Assembly (NCBI RefSeq): GCF_003937945.1
Contig: NZ_RSEC01000061.1
Coordinates: forward strand, 1 to 64,000
Length of the DNA stretch: 64,000 nucleotides
Reading direction: 5' to 3'
Origin: Amycolatopsis eburnea
Lineage (GTDB): Bacteria; Actinomycetota; Actinomycetes; Mycobacteriales; Pseudonocardiaceae
Shown here: positions 32,676 to 41,334 of the stretch, one piece after another
How positions within the stretch are numbered: position 1 is the first letter of the stretch
Layout of the letters: every line of letters begins with the position of its first letter
Notes under the pieces: model-generated
The model's input: only the letters and a program-made list of their open reading frames with translations
The model's database searches: none
What the model was told of the DNA's origin: nothing
Position numbers and translations under genes: made by a program

Positions 32676-33881
32676 ATGACGAACACCACCGACATCCCCG
32701 GGTTCCCGATGGCGCGCGCCGCCGGCTGCCCGTTCGACCCGCCGCCCGCGGCCCGCGAACTGCAGGCCGAGGCGCCGCTCGCGCGCGTCCGGCTGTGGGA
32801 CGGCAGCACGCCGTGGCTGGTGACCCGCTACGCCGACCAGCGCGCGCTGCTGGCCGACCCGCGCGTCAGCGCCGACGTCACGCGCCCCGGCTACCCGAGC
32901 CCGGCGCCGCTGCCGAAGGGCGGCACCGGCATCAGCTTCATCCTGATGGACAACCCCGAGCACGCGCGGCTGCGCAAGATGGTGACCGCGCCGTTCACGA
33001 TCCGCCGCGTCGCCGCCATGCGCCCGGCGGTGCAGCAGATCGTCGACGAGCGGATCGACGCGCTGCTGGCCGGCCCGAAGCCGGCCGACCTCGTCGAGGC
33101 GTTCGCGCTGCCGGTGCCGTCACTGGTGATCTGCGAACTGCTCGGCGTGCCCTACGCCGACCACGATTTCTTCCAGGACAACAGCAAGGTCATCATCCGG
33201 CGGGACGCGAAGCCGGAAGAACGCGCGGCCGGGCACCAGGCGCTCGTCGGCTACCTCGACCGGCTGGTGGGGGAGAAGCTGGAAAACCCCGCGGACGACC
33301 TGCTTTCCGGGCTCGCGGCCCGCGTGCACGCCGGGGAGCTGACCCGGGTCGAAGCGGCGCAGATGGGCGCGCTCCTGCTCATCGCCGGCCACGAGACGAC
33401 GGCGAACATGATCGCGCTCGGCACGCTGGCCCTGCTGGAGCACCCGGACCAGCTGGCGCTGCTGCGCGAGTCCGACGACCCGGCGCTGGTGGCGTCGGCG
33501 GTCGAAGAACTGTTGCGGTACCTGAACATCACGCACAACGGCCGCCGCCGCGTCGCGCTCGAGGACATCGAGGTCGCGGGGGTGACCGTCCGGGCCGGTG
33601 AAGGCCTGATCATGGCCAACGACATCGCCAACCGCGACCCGGCGGCGTTCCCCGGCGGCGACCGGCTCGACCTGACCCGCGACGCGCACCGGCACGTCGC
33701 CTTCGGCTTCGGCGTCCACCAGTGCCTCGGCCAGCCGCTGGCCCGGCTCGAGCTGCAGGTCGTCTACCGCACGCTCTACCGGCGGATCCCGACGCTCGCG
33801 CTGGCGACAGCCGTCGAGCGGATCCCGTTCAAGCACGACGGATCCGTGTACGGCGTGTACGAACTGCCGGTCACCTGGTGA
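32676..33881 (+). CDS. Cytochrome P450, CYP105-like
   Basis: A 401-residue soluble P450. The I-helix motif AGHETT is at 237-242, the ExxR motif E278-LLR281, and the heme-binding loop FGFGVHQCLGQ with the ligand Cys350. The ending VYGVYELPVTW and the start DIPGFPMARAAGCPFDPP are typical of CYP105, a family that oxidises a wide range of xenobiotics and antibiotics. No ferredoxin gene is adjacent, so its redox partner is encoded elsewhere. A ribosome-binding site GGAGGA precedes ATG 32676. Confidence 0.95.
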   Translation: MTNTTDIPGFPMARAAGCPFDPPPAARELQAEAPLARVRLWDGSTPWLVTRYADQRALLADPRVSADVTRPGYPSPAPLPKGGTGISFILMDNPEHARLRKMVTAPFTIRRVAAMRPAVQQIVDERIDALLAGPKPADLVEAFALPVPSLVICELLGVPYADHDFFQDNSKVIIRRDAKPEERAAGHQALVGYLDRLVGEKLENPADDLLSGLAARVHAGELTRVEAAQMGALLLIAGHETTANMIALGTLALLEHPDQLALLRESDDPALVASAVEELLRYLNITHNGRRRVALEDIEVAGVTVRAGEGLIMANDIANRDPAAFPGGDRLDLTRDAHRHVAFGFGVHQCLGQPLARLELQVVYRTLYRRIPTLALATAVERIPFKHDGSVYGVYELPVTW

Positions 33882-33887
33882 AGCGCG

Positions 33888-34541
33888 TCAGACGCTCCGC
33901 AGCACCGACACGACCACGCCCAGGATCGCCGCCCGGTCGCCGTCGATGACGTCGTAGGCGGGGTTGCGGGGCTCGAGGTAGACGTGACCGCCGCGGCGGC
34001 GGTAGACCTTGACCGTCGCCTCCTCGTCGATCATCGCCGCGACGATCTGGCCCGAGTGGGCCTCGTGCTGCTGCTTGACCACGACGATGTCGCCGTCGCA
34101 GATGGCGGCGTCGATCATCGAGTCACCGCGGACGCGCAGCCCGAAGACGGTGCCCCGCCCGGTGAGGTCGCGCGGCAGCTTGAGGACGTCGTCGACGTGC
34201 TCGACGGCCGAGATCGGCGTACCGGCGGCGATGTCGCCGACGACGGGCACCGGGACCGAGTCGCGGTCTTCCCTTGCTTCGCCGCCCTGCAGGAACGCTC
34301 GCACGTCCATCGGGCGCGACACGCCCGAGCCGCGGCGCAGGAACCCCTTGTCCTCCAGGCTCGCCAGGTGCTTCGACACCGACGACGTCGACTGCAGCCC
34401 GACCGCTTCGCCGATCTCGCGGGTGCTGGGGGAGTAGCCGTACCGGACCACCCAGTCCCGGATCGCCACGAGGATCTTCTGCTGCCGTTCCGGCAGGGCG
34501 GCGGCGTCGAGGTGCTCGAAAGTGTCGTCGTAGGTGGTCAC
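33888..34541 (-). CDS. lexA: LexA repressor of the SOS response
   Basis: A 217-residue LexA. The winged helix includes GYSPSTREIGEAVGLQSTSS (35-54). The self-cleavage site is A106-G107 (DIAAGTPI), and the serine-lysine dyad is S141 (RGDSMID) and K178 (EATVKVY). It represses DNA-damage genes until RecA filaments induce autocleavage. GTG 34541 follows TAGGAT by 7 nt, so the mRNA is probably leaderless. I looked for an actinobacterial SOS box (CGAAC-n4-GTTCG) in the 270 bp upstream and did not find a good one. Confidence 0.97.
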   Translation of the reverse strand: MTTYDDTFEHLDAAALPERQQKILVAIRDWVVRYGYSPSTREIGEAVGLQSTSSVSKHLASLEDKGFLRRGSGVSRPMDVRAFLQGGEAREDRDSVPVPVVGDIAAGTPISAVEHVDDVLKLPRDLTGRGTVFGLRVRGDSMIDAAICDGDIVVVKQQHEAHSGQIVAAMIDEEATVKVYRRRGGHVYLEPRNPAYDVIDGDRAAILGVVVSVLRSV

Positions 34542-34548
34542 GGGCGTG

Positions 34549-34554
34549 ATCCTA
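34549..34554 (-). promoter_or_regulatory. -10 element TAGGAT of leaderless lexA
   Basis: On the minus strand TAGGAT is followed by CACGCCC and then GTG 34541, a 7-nt spacing with no room for a ribosome-binding site. Confidence 0.5.
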
Positions 34555-34664
34555 GAGGTCCGCGCGCCGCTGCCGCCGACCGGTCCGCCCCGGCGGGTCC
34601 CGCTGACCGGAACATCGGGCGACGGTTGGCGTCTTACCAACATGAACTCGCACTTTGCCATCTG

Positions 34665-34701
34665 TTGACCTAAGTGCCCTTGCGACGTATGGTCTAGACC
34701 A
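34665..34701 (+). promoter_or_regulatory. LPMO promoter with DasR-like operator
   Basis: TTGACC (34665-34670), 17 bp, TATGGT (34688-34693) is a good promoter. Its -10 overlaps the perfect palindrome TGGTCTAGACCA (34690-34701), which equals the core of the DasR-responsive element known from Streptomyces chitin and N-acetylglucosamine genes. A repressor there would block RNA polymerase. Confidence 0.75.
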
Positions 34702-34810
34702 CAATTTCCTTCGCTCGCACCACATCCCGTCGCGGCGGGCCTCCTCGGTGGCCCGGACCGCGGCTTCGCCGTGCCCGGCGGGAGGCGAGCCTGTCCCCGA
34801 AGGAGCTGGT

Positions 34811-35323
34811 ATGAACCGCAAACTGGTCGCGGCCGCGACGGGCGCCCTCCTGGCACCGGTACTGGTCGTGGTGAGCCCCGCCGGCGTGGCGAGCGCGCAC
34901 GGCTACGTGAACTCCCCGGCCAGCCGGCAGGCGCAGTGTGCCCAGGGCACGGTGCCGTGCGGCGAAATCAAGTACGAGCCCCAGAGCGTGGAGGGCCCGA
35001 AGGGGCTGCGGTCCTGCAACGGCGGCAACGCGCAGTTCGCCGAGCTCAACGACGACAGCAAGGGCTGGCACGCTTCGCCGGTGGGCACGACGGCGACGTT
35101 CACGTGGACGTTCACCGCCCGCCACCGCACGGCGAACTACGAGTACTACGTCGGCGGCCAGAAGGTCGCGGACATCAGCGGCAACAACGAGCAGCCCCCG
35201 GAAACCGTTTCGCACCAGGTGAACCTGTCCGGCCACACGGGACGCCAGACGGTGCTCGCGGTGTGGAACATCGCGGACACGGCGAACGCGTTCTACGCCT
35301 GCATCGACCTGCAGGTCGGCTGA
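34811..35323 (+). CDS. AA10 lytic polysaccharide monooxygenase (chitin-binding type)
   Basis: A 170-residue secreted protein. The signal peptide ends ASA and exposes His30 as the first mature residue (HGYVNSPASR). His105 (TARHRTANYEYY) completes the copper brace, and Phe161 (NAFYACID) is the axial residue. The mature size of 141 residues has no extra carbohydrate-binding module. Such enzymes cleave crystalline chitin, or sometimes cellulose, by oxidation. The DasR-like site in the promoter favours chitin. RBS AGGAG precedes ATG 34811. Confidence 0.95.
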   Translation: MNRKLVAAATGALLAPVLVVVSPAGVASAHGYVNSPASRQAQCAQGTVPCGEIKYEPQSVEGPKGLRSCNGGNAQFAELNDDSKGWHASPVGTTATFTWTFTARHRTANYEYYVGGQKVADISGNNEQPPETVSHQVNLSGHTGRQTVLAVWNIADTANAFYACIDLQVG

Positions 35324-35327
35324 GCCG

Positions 35328-35364
35328 CCGCCCGCCCGGAAGCGCGCGGCTCCCGGGCGGGCGG
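35328..35364. terminator. Bidirectional terminator between LPMO and the CHAT/FlhA-like operon
   Basis: CCGCCCGCCCGG (35328-35339) and CCGGGCGGGCGG (35353-35364) form a perfect 12-bp stem followed on the plus side by TTT. It lies between the stops of two convergent genes. Confidence 0.7.
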
Positions 35365-35366
35365 TT

Positions 35367-36641
35367 TCACCGGTTCGGGCGCCGGTCGGCGGCCGCGGGC
35401 TCGTCTTTGCGGGCGGTCCCGATCTCCGCCTCGTCAGCCGGCGACGCCGCAGGGCGCAAGCTTTCGTCGAGCAGCGTCTGGGCGATCGTGGCAAGGTCCC
35501 GGACGCTCGTTCCAGCCGATACCTTCGCTCGGCGCCGTCGCGTCAAGGCGACGAGGTGGGGGCGGATCGCGCTCGTAAGCCGTGGCGACAGGTAGTGCAG
35601 CAGATCTACTTGAGAACGGGTGCTGGTCAACGTGATCGTGCCCGGCAGACGATCGGTGATGGCGTACCGGAAGGCCCGCGCCATCAGTCCGACGGGCGTG
35701 ATCGTCACGGTGGCCTCGTCCGTCGCCCGTGAAGCGGGGATGACCGCGGCGCCGATCCCGGTGAGGGGCTCGGCGACACCGGGCTCGTCGGCGGCTGTGG
35801 CCACGGCAAGCACCGCGTCGGGTGGAAGCCCGATGAACGGTGGTGGGTTCCCCCCGCCGAGGCCGAAGGCGAAGCCGAGCTCGGGCAGCGCCGGGTCCTC
35901 GACCACGGTGAGATCGGGCAGGGACACGCCCAGCCCGGTGTAGAGGTCCTTCCGGGCGGCCGCGAAGCCGTCTGGTGCTGTGACATCGGCGGATTCCAGC
36001 AAAGCGTCGAGGTAGCCGGGGTGGACCTTGATCTCCCACGTGTCCGCGGCCAGGCTGTCGACGACCTGTTCGGCGATATCGGTGGCCGGTGCCCCGGGAT
36101 CGACGGCCCCGCGGTATCGATCGCCGGCGTCCCGCACGGGAAGACCGAGCCGCAGCGCGAGTTCCAGTCCCGCCACCGAACCCATCCTCGGGGCGTCGCC
36201 GGGAAGGAGCGAGGCCAGCTGGTCGCGGTCCACGAGCGCGACCGCGTTCCGTCTGACGGCTTCCGCCACGATGGCGGCCAGCACTGCCGAGGCGCCCGCG
36301 ACATCGCCGGACCGCGCCCGTTCGGCTATCACGGCGTCAGCTTCGCCGGCTTGCCGGTACCAGGGGATGCCCGCGACCCCCCGGAACAGCGATGCCGAGG
36401 CGAGGTCACCGGTGTCGCACCTGGAACCACCGGCAGTGACGGAGAAGAGCTCGAGGGCGTCGGGCGCGCACCAGAGGTTCAGGGTGGTCTCGATGCCGGC
36501 GCCGAGCCCGTGCACCAGGTCGTCGAGTGCGTTCTGGACCGTGGTGCGGCACTCGAGCAGGCCGGGATCGGATCGGGCGACCACAGTGTGCAGGGACGGC
36601 GCGAGCTCGACGTCGACCGTCGTCGCGGAGCGGCTGGTCAT
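35367..36641 (-). CDS. Protein with FlhA/FHIPEP-like C-terminal segments
   Basis: A 424-residue soluble protein, last gene of a four-gene operon (ATGA overlap with the gene before). Residues 226-262 (ARKDLYTGLGVSLPDLTVVE, then LPELGFAFGLGG) follow the pattern of the FlhA cytosolic domain (R..L..elG..vP.v.v.d...LP...y.i...G). Residues 374-392 (VSAGTSVRDLATIAQTLLD) follow the conserved FlhA end (LLREGVSIRDLxTILEAL). Residues 118-147 resemble another FlhA helix pair, so a duplicated or permuted domain is possible. The membrane half of FlhA is absent. The tail (395-424) is charged and disordered. No function is known; an adaptor in the neighbouring CHAT system is the best guess. Confidence 0.6.
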   Translation of the reverse strand: MTSRSATTVDVELAPSLHTVVARSDPGLLECRTTVQNALDDLVHGLGAGIETTLNLWCAPDALELFSVTAGGSRCDTGDLASASLFRGVAGIPWYRQAGEADAVIAERARSGDVAGASAVLAAIVAEAVRRNAVALVDRDQLASLLPGDAPRMGSVAGLELALRLGLPVRDAGDRYRGAVDPGAPATDIAEQVVDSLAADTWEIKVHPGYLDALLESADVTAPDGFAAARKDLYTGLGVSLPDLTVVEDPALPELGFAFGLGGGNPPPFIGLPPDAVLAVATAADEPGVAEPLTGIGAAVIPASRATDEATVTITPVGLMARAFRYAITDRLPGTITLTSTRSQVDLLHYLSPRLTSAIRPHLVALTRRRRAKVSAGTSVRDLATIAQTLLDESLRPAASPADEAEIGTARKDEPAAADRRPNR

Positions 36642-39600
36642 GCTTCTCCACCTCCGGCGCGCTGGATGAGGGCCAGCCGGGAGCGTGCTTCCCGGACGGC
36701 GGCCGCGTACGACCATTTTTCGCCCGACACGATGCGGACCAGGCCGCCGAGGTCACCTTCGGGGCAGAGGCTGATTCCCGTGCGGAGGAGATCCCGGAAA
36801 ACCGTCGTCAGCCGGACGACGCCGCGGTCATCGACGTCGGGGGCGCCGGCGAGGTGACCGGCTGTTCGCCACTCCGAGATCAGTGCGGCGATGTCGTCGA
36901 CCCTCACGAGATCGGCCACACTGCCGAGCAAGCACGCCTCCAACACACGCATGGGGTACGTCAGCCGGTCGTGGTCGGCCCCGGTTTCGATCAGCAGCGC
37001 GGACCAGACGACTTGATCGAAGAAGTGGTCGACCTTGTTCCTGACCCAGCCGACGGCGCGCTCCAGCGCGGTGGTTCCCGGGTGTTCCGCCCCCTCCGCG
37101 CCGGGGGGCGGCGCCGGCACCCAGCACGATTCCGACCCGGTCAGGGGGTCCGGAACAACCGTGACCTCGACGTCCTGGCCGAGTTTCGACCGCACGTGCT
37201 CGCGCGAACTCGGAATGTAGGCGTAGCCGGCAGGGACGTGGCCGGGCACGTCGCGGTTGCCGCCGATGCAGATGCGATACCCGCCGGGAGGCAACTCGGT
37301 GTCTTCCCGGACCCGGACGCCCGGAACGGTGATTCCGGTCGTCGCCCGCACGCGGTCTCGGATCCGCGGGATGACGGTCGCGAACAGCGGTCCGTCCTCG
37401 CTCGTGTTTGCCGGCACGAGGTCGGTGGCGATCGAGATGACGATCGGGTCCGTCATCGGCCACGCCCACTCGTCGAACGTCGGTGCCAGCTGGAACAGCT
37501 CGTCCCGGATCCGGTTCAAGGCGTCGGCCAGAGAGGCGTCATCGAGGCCGCCCGTGCCCCGGCGAAGCTGCACCAGCCGCGCCGCCCCGCCCCCGATCTT
37601 CCGGAGGACGTCCGTGAGCTCGCTGACAGACATCGTGCTACTGGCGGCGGCGGCTCGCCGCGCTTCCTGATGGTCGTCTCGGAGCAGGGAAGTCAGGAGC
37701 CGGCGGGACTCCAGTGCGGGTACGCAGTCATCCGCCGGGAGAGACAACGGTGTTCCCAGTGCTCGGCCCACGAGTTCGTGCGCGCGGTCCACCTCGTCGT
37801 TCCCGAGCAGCGCGTCGACCGCTACCAGAATCCGTCCCACCAGACCGGGCTGGTCGATGTCCGGCAGTCCGGCCGACTCGAGGACGTCGATCGAGACCCG
37901 TGCCGCTTCCTCCCAGCGAGCCGCGGCGATCAGGACGCGGCTTCGCGTGAGTGCCAACGGCCACCGGCCGTTGTCGCCCTCGCCGGCGCTCGCCGCGGCA
38001 AGCTGGAGGAGGACGTCGTCGGGGTCGAGATGGGCTGTCTGAAGCCGCCCGGCCAGCCGGTCGATCTCGTCGGCGTGGCGGAGAGCCGTCGCCGCACTGG
38101 CTTCGCTCGGGGCTTTGGTCGCGAAGTCACGCAGGTCCCTGGCGAGTTGCGTCGCTTCGAAGACGTCGCGCAGGGAAGTCCGCACGACAGCCATTTGTCC
38201 TTCTGCGGCTGCCGGACGGTCGAGCGCGAGGTGGCACAACATCAATGCCCCGGCGATGTCGCCCGCGGTGTAGATCGTGCGGGTGAAGTAGGCATCGACG
38301 GGCTCGAGCCGTGCGATGGCCTCGCCGTAGCGGCCGCCTCGGTACAGGAGTTCGGCGATGACGGGGAGATCGGCGTCCCTGGCCCGAGGATCGCCCTGGT
38401 CCATCAGTTCGAGCGCGCCCGCCGCGGTGGCCGCGGCCGCCGCTGGCTCGGCGCGCAGCAACGCGCGAATCGCGATCAAGCGGGCTCTCAAACCCTCGGG
38501 GCCGTCGTAGGCGCTGCGCAGCTTCTTCTCCGCTTCCCGGTTTCGGCCGAGCAGGTGCAGGACGAGTCCGTGCATCAACACGTCGTCGGGAGGCAGATCG
38601 AGGAATCGGCCGCAGGTGGTCTCCGCGTCGGGGTGACCGCTCTGCAATTGGGCGTAGAGGAGAGTCCACAGGGCGAATTGGTCGTCGGGAGCGAGAGCGA
38701 CAGCCCGTCGGGCGCAGTCGAGGGCCACCCCCGGCCATTCGAGCTGGATGCAGGCCTCGGCCAGGCGTGACCACGTGTCACCGTCCCTGTCCTCGACCAG
38801 GAGGTGCCGCTCGTACGCTCCGAGCACGGAGAGCATGGACAGCCTGCCTCGCTCCGGGACCAGGTCGGCGAGCTCTCGGAAGATCGCGGCGGAGGTGTCG
38901 AGGGCCCAGGTCCAAGCCCAGCTCGCCGGACCGGCCTCGGTTCCGGCCCGCCACTCGCCGAGCGCTTGCTCTAGGGTGCGGCGCCGTTCGGTCCGATCGG
39001 GCAGGCCGACCGAGCTCAAGCGGAGCGTCTCCGCGAGGTACCAGTGGGTGAGCGGACGATCCGCGGCGGTGAGGGACAACCGGAGGAGCCGCTCGGCGTC
39101 GGCGAGCGCATCCGTTTGGTAGGCCTTCTCCCCGGCGTCGAAATACGCGTCCGCCACGGCATCTACGTCGTCCTGGGGAAGCAGTTCGGCTTTGAGCTCG
39201 CGAAGGCGCACTGCGGCCGCCGGGTCGTGGTCCACCTTGCCCTCGCTGATGAACTGAGAAACGTCGGCGAGTGCCTGCTCCTGCCTGCCGAGCTGGATGT
39301 CGACCAGGACGAGGGTGTGGAAGACCGCGGCGTCGCCGGAATCCCGCGAGCGCACCGCGCGGAGAACGTCCTCGACGGGGTCGACGTCGGTCAGCCGGTT
39401 GACGGCCTGCAGGGCGTCTTGACACTTCCCCTCCAGGATGGCGGCTTCGAGTTCGAGAGCGCACAGTGCGTCTCCGACCCGCGCTCCGACCCGGGGACGC
39501 AGAGCGGGGAGGACGCGGTCGAGCAGGTACCGCCGTGCCGGGCCCGCTTCTTCGGCGAGCAACAGATCGCGCAGCCAGGTCGTGACGGCTTCGAGCGCCT

Positions 39601-39886
39601 GCGGTGTGTCCTCCACCGCTTCCAGCACTTGCGCGGCGGCCGCACCGGGTTTACCCAGCTGCTGAGCGCACTCGGCGTTCATGAGCAGAAGTGCGGCACG
39701 AGGTGGGTGATCGCCCGGTTCGGCCAGCGCGGTGGCGATCGCGTCGCGGGCGGCTTCGTGCCGCTTGTCCACGATGAGTGCCATCGCGTAATCCGCGGCG
39801 GCGCGGCGGATGGCCGGCGGGTTGGTCAGCGTGTCCTGGAAGGCGTCGAATCCTGGCCAAGATCGCCATTCCGCTCCCTCGCTCAT
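36638..39886 (-). CDS. TPR-repeat protein with FlhA/FHIPEP-like C-terminal domain
   Basis: A 1082-residue protein. The first two thirds (about 1-640) are TPR-like helical repeats (RHEAARDAIATALAEPGDHP, WPGVALDCARRAVALAPDD). From about 812, DPIVISIATDLVPA, then RIRDRVRATTGITVPGVRVR and ELPPGGYRICIGG follow the FlhA cytosolic-domain order closely, and about 1029-1050 has DLLRTGISLCPEGDLGGLVR like the FlhA LLREGVSIRDL end. No membrane segment or signal peptide is seen. It overlaps the CHAT gene before it and the second FlhA-like gene after it by ATGA. The TPR part may recognise a partner, and the FlhA-like part may bind unfolded or export-type proteins, as FlhA binds chaperones (inference). Confidence 0.62.
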   Translation of the reverse strand: MSEGAEWRSWPGFDAFQDTLTNPPAIRRAAADYAMALIVDKRHEAARDAIATALAEPGDHPPRAALLLMNAECAQQLGKPGAAAAQVLEAVEDTPQALEAVTTWLRDLLLAEEAGPARRYLLDRVLPALRPRVGARVGDALCALELEAAILEGKCQDALQAVNRLTDVDPVEDVLRAVRSRDSGDAAVFHTLVLVDIQLGRQEQALADVSQFISEGKVDHDPAAAVRLRELKAELLPQDDVDAVADAYFDAGEKAYQTDALADAERLLRLSLTAADRPLTHWYLAETLRLSSVGLPDRTERRRTLEQALGEWRAGTEAGPASWAWTWALDTSAAIFRELADLVPERGRLSMLSVLGAYERHLLVEDRDGDTWSRLAEACIQLEWPGVALDCARRAVALAPDDQFALWTLLYAQLQSGHPDAETTCGRFLDLPPDDVLMHGLVLHLLGRNREAEKKLRSAYDGPEGLRARLIAIRALLRAEPAAAAATAAGALELMDQGDPRARDADLPVIAELLYRGGRYGEAIARLEPVDAYFTRTIYTAGDIAGALMLCHLALDRPAAAEGQMAVVRTSLRDVFEATQLARDLRDFATKAPSEASAATALRHADEIDRLAGRLQTAHLDPDDVLLQLAAASAGEGDNGRWPLALTRSRVLIAAARWEEAARVSIDVLESAGLPDIDQPGLVGRILVAVDALLGNDEVDRAHELVGRALGTPLSLPADDCVPALESRRLLTSLLRDDHQEARRAAAASSTMSVSELTDVLRKIGGGAARLVQLRRGTGGLDDASLADALNRIRDELFQLAPTFDEWAWPMTDPIVISIATDLVPANTSEDGPLFATVIPRIRDRVRATTGITVPGVRVREDTELPPGGYRICIGGNRDVPGHVPAGYAYIPSSREHVRSKLGQDVEVTVVPDPLTGSESCWVPAPPPGAEGAEHPGTTALERAVGWVRNKVDHFFDQVVWSALLIETGADHDRLTYPMRVLEACLLGSVADLVRVDDIAALISEWRTAGHLAGAPDVDDRGVVRLTTVFRDLLRTGISLCPEGDLGGLVRIVSGEKWSYAAAVREARSRLALIQRAGGGEA

Positions 39887-41334
39887 GATGCCTTCTCAAA
39901 TCCGTCGCCGGGACGTTGGGGAAGCGCGAGGGGAGGCGCGGTGGGTTCGCCGGGCGGCGGTGTGTAGGGCTGGACCTCGAACCTGTGCGTGCAGACCGGG
40001 CATCTCCCGAGCTGCGGCTTGTGGAGGCTCTCGCGGCAATCGCAGCCGGTCGGGGTGTCCCAGGAGCAGGGACAGACGAGGGGGATGGCGCATTCGGGAC
40101 AGAACTTGTGCTCGGTCCTCGTCGTGACCGCACAGCGAGGGCAAGTACCCTGCGGTGGCCGGGTTTCGCGTTCGGAGAACGGGTTCCGGTGCCGTGCCTT
40201 CACTATTTCGACGTCGCGTTGCAGGTAGATGACCGGGGTCCCGAAGTTCCGGTGCCCCCAGTAGGTGCCCTCTGCCAGCTCGACGAGTGCTTTGCGCCCT
40301 TCGAAGACCGCTTCACCCACGGTTCGGTTTTCGATGAGAGCCCGGTAGAAAGCAGCCGCGAAGACGTCCGCTTCCTCGGCCTCGATGTCGTACTGCATCG
40401 CGATGACGGCAGGGACGCCGGACCGGACGATCTCCACCGCGGTGCAGTACAGCGCTTCGTTGTCCGACCCGCCGCCGTGGCAGGAGTGCAGGAACATGAG
40501 GCTCGGTGGTGAGGACCCGAACAGCGCGCGCAGCTTGCTCGTGTCGACGAGCTCGGTCCGTTTGACGGACGCGGCCGGCTGACGCTTCGATCGTTCGATG
40601 TCGGCGAGGGCTACGTCGGCGGTGATCCGGTCGGTTTCGCGCGGAAGGACCACCTTGCCGGGTTCGCCGTGCGCGACGAGATGCACGATGTCGGGGTTCA
40701 TCTCGCTGATCGCCTTCTTCAGCTGGCCGAAGGTCGGCTGCCGGAGCGGCTGTGCGGCAAGTGGATTGTCGTCCTCGAACAGCGCTCGGAGGTTCTTGGT
40801 CGTGCCCTCGTTCGTCCCTTCGGGTGCGCACAGGGCGAAGAGGATGGACAGGTTGTCGCGCGGGTTGTCGGGTAGTGGCCGCTGGCCCGATACGACCCGG
40901 GTGAGCACGAGCGAATGCGATTCGCCGGTGAGGAAGGTTCCGCTTCCGTTTTCGTGCGCGAGGTAGAGGAATTCCCAGGGGAGATTGGTGAGGTCCTCCG
41001 CGCGGGGGTGGAAGGTGATGACGAGCCGGAGCGAGTCCGCCCGGTGATCGTCGGCGAACGCCCGGAACCGTTCGAACGTCTGCCGGAAAGCCAGATCGAC
41101 ATCGCCGCGGAAGACGCGATCGTAGAGGTGCCGCCCCAGGATCTTGAGTCCTTCGGCGGACACCGCCTCCGGGCGGTCCCGCAGGAGCTGCCCGATCCAC
41201 TTGGTCGTCGCCGAGTGCAGCAGGTCCTCGTCGGTTTCACAGAAGTATTCGTCGTGGTGGGTGTCGCTGGTGAACTTGACCTGCTTGCTGTCCAGGAGAT
41301 CCAGCTTGCACTCGATGAACCCCTTCCGGCTCAT
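39883..41334 (-). CDS. CHAT-domain (caspase-like) protease with cysteine-rich zinc-ribbon tail
   Basis: A 483-residue protein. The CHAT fold spans about 100-375, with the catalytic pair His222 (DIVHLVAHGEPG) and Cys285 (LMFLHSCHGGGSD) and the later GTPVIYLQ strand. After it come two zinc-ribbon-like units: C398-x2-C401 with C412-x2-C415, and a second Cys-rich group (C421 to C433) ending C445-x2-C448. The N-terminal 100 residues are of unknown family. CHAT proteases act in bacterial conflict and cell-death pathways, usually activated by partner proteins and cutting specific targets. ATGA overlaps join it to the genes on both sides. Confidence 0.85.
   Translation of the reverse strand: MSRKGFIECKLDLLDSKQVKFTSDTHHDEYFCETDEDLLHSATTKWIGQLLRDRPEAVSAEGLKILGRHLYDRVFRGDVDLAFRQTFERFRAFADDHRADSLRLVITFHPRAEDLTNLPWEFLYLAHENGSGTFLTGESHSLVLTRVVSGQRPLPDNPRDNLSILFALCAPEGTNEGTTKNLRALFEDDNPLAAQPLRQPTFGQLKKAISEMNPDIVHLVAHGEPGKVVLPRETDRITADVALADIERSKRQPAASVKRTELVDTSKLRALFGSSPPSLMFLHSCHGGGSDNEALYCTAVEIVRSGVPAVIAMQYDIEAEEADVFAAAFYRALIENRTVGEAVFEGRKALVELAEGTYWGHRNFGTPVIYLQRDVEIVKARHRNPFSERETRPPQGTCPRCAVTTRTEHKFCPECAIPLVCPCSWDTPTGCDCRESLHKPQLGRCPVCTHRFEVQPYTPPPGEPTAPPLALPQRPGDGFEKAS

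Noticed and set aside
34542-34810. An SOS box in front of lexA.
   Set aside because: No good match to CGAAC-n4-GTTCG was found. The perfect palindrome there, TGGTCTAGACCA, fits DasR and belongs to the LPMO promoter.
35367-39886. A type III secretion or flagellar gene cluster, because of FlhA-like domains.
   Set aside because: There is no membrane part of FlhA, and no FlhB, FliP, FliI or other apparatus gene in the window. The domain seems reused.
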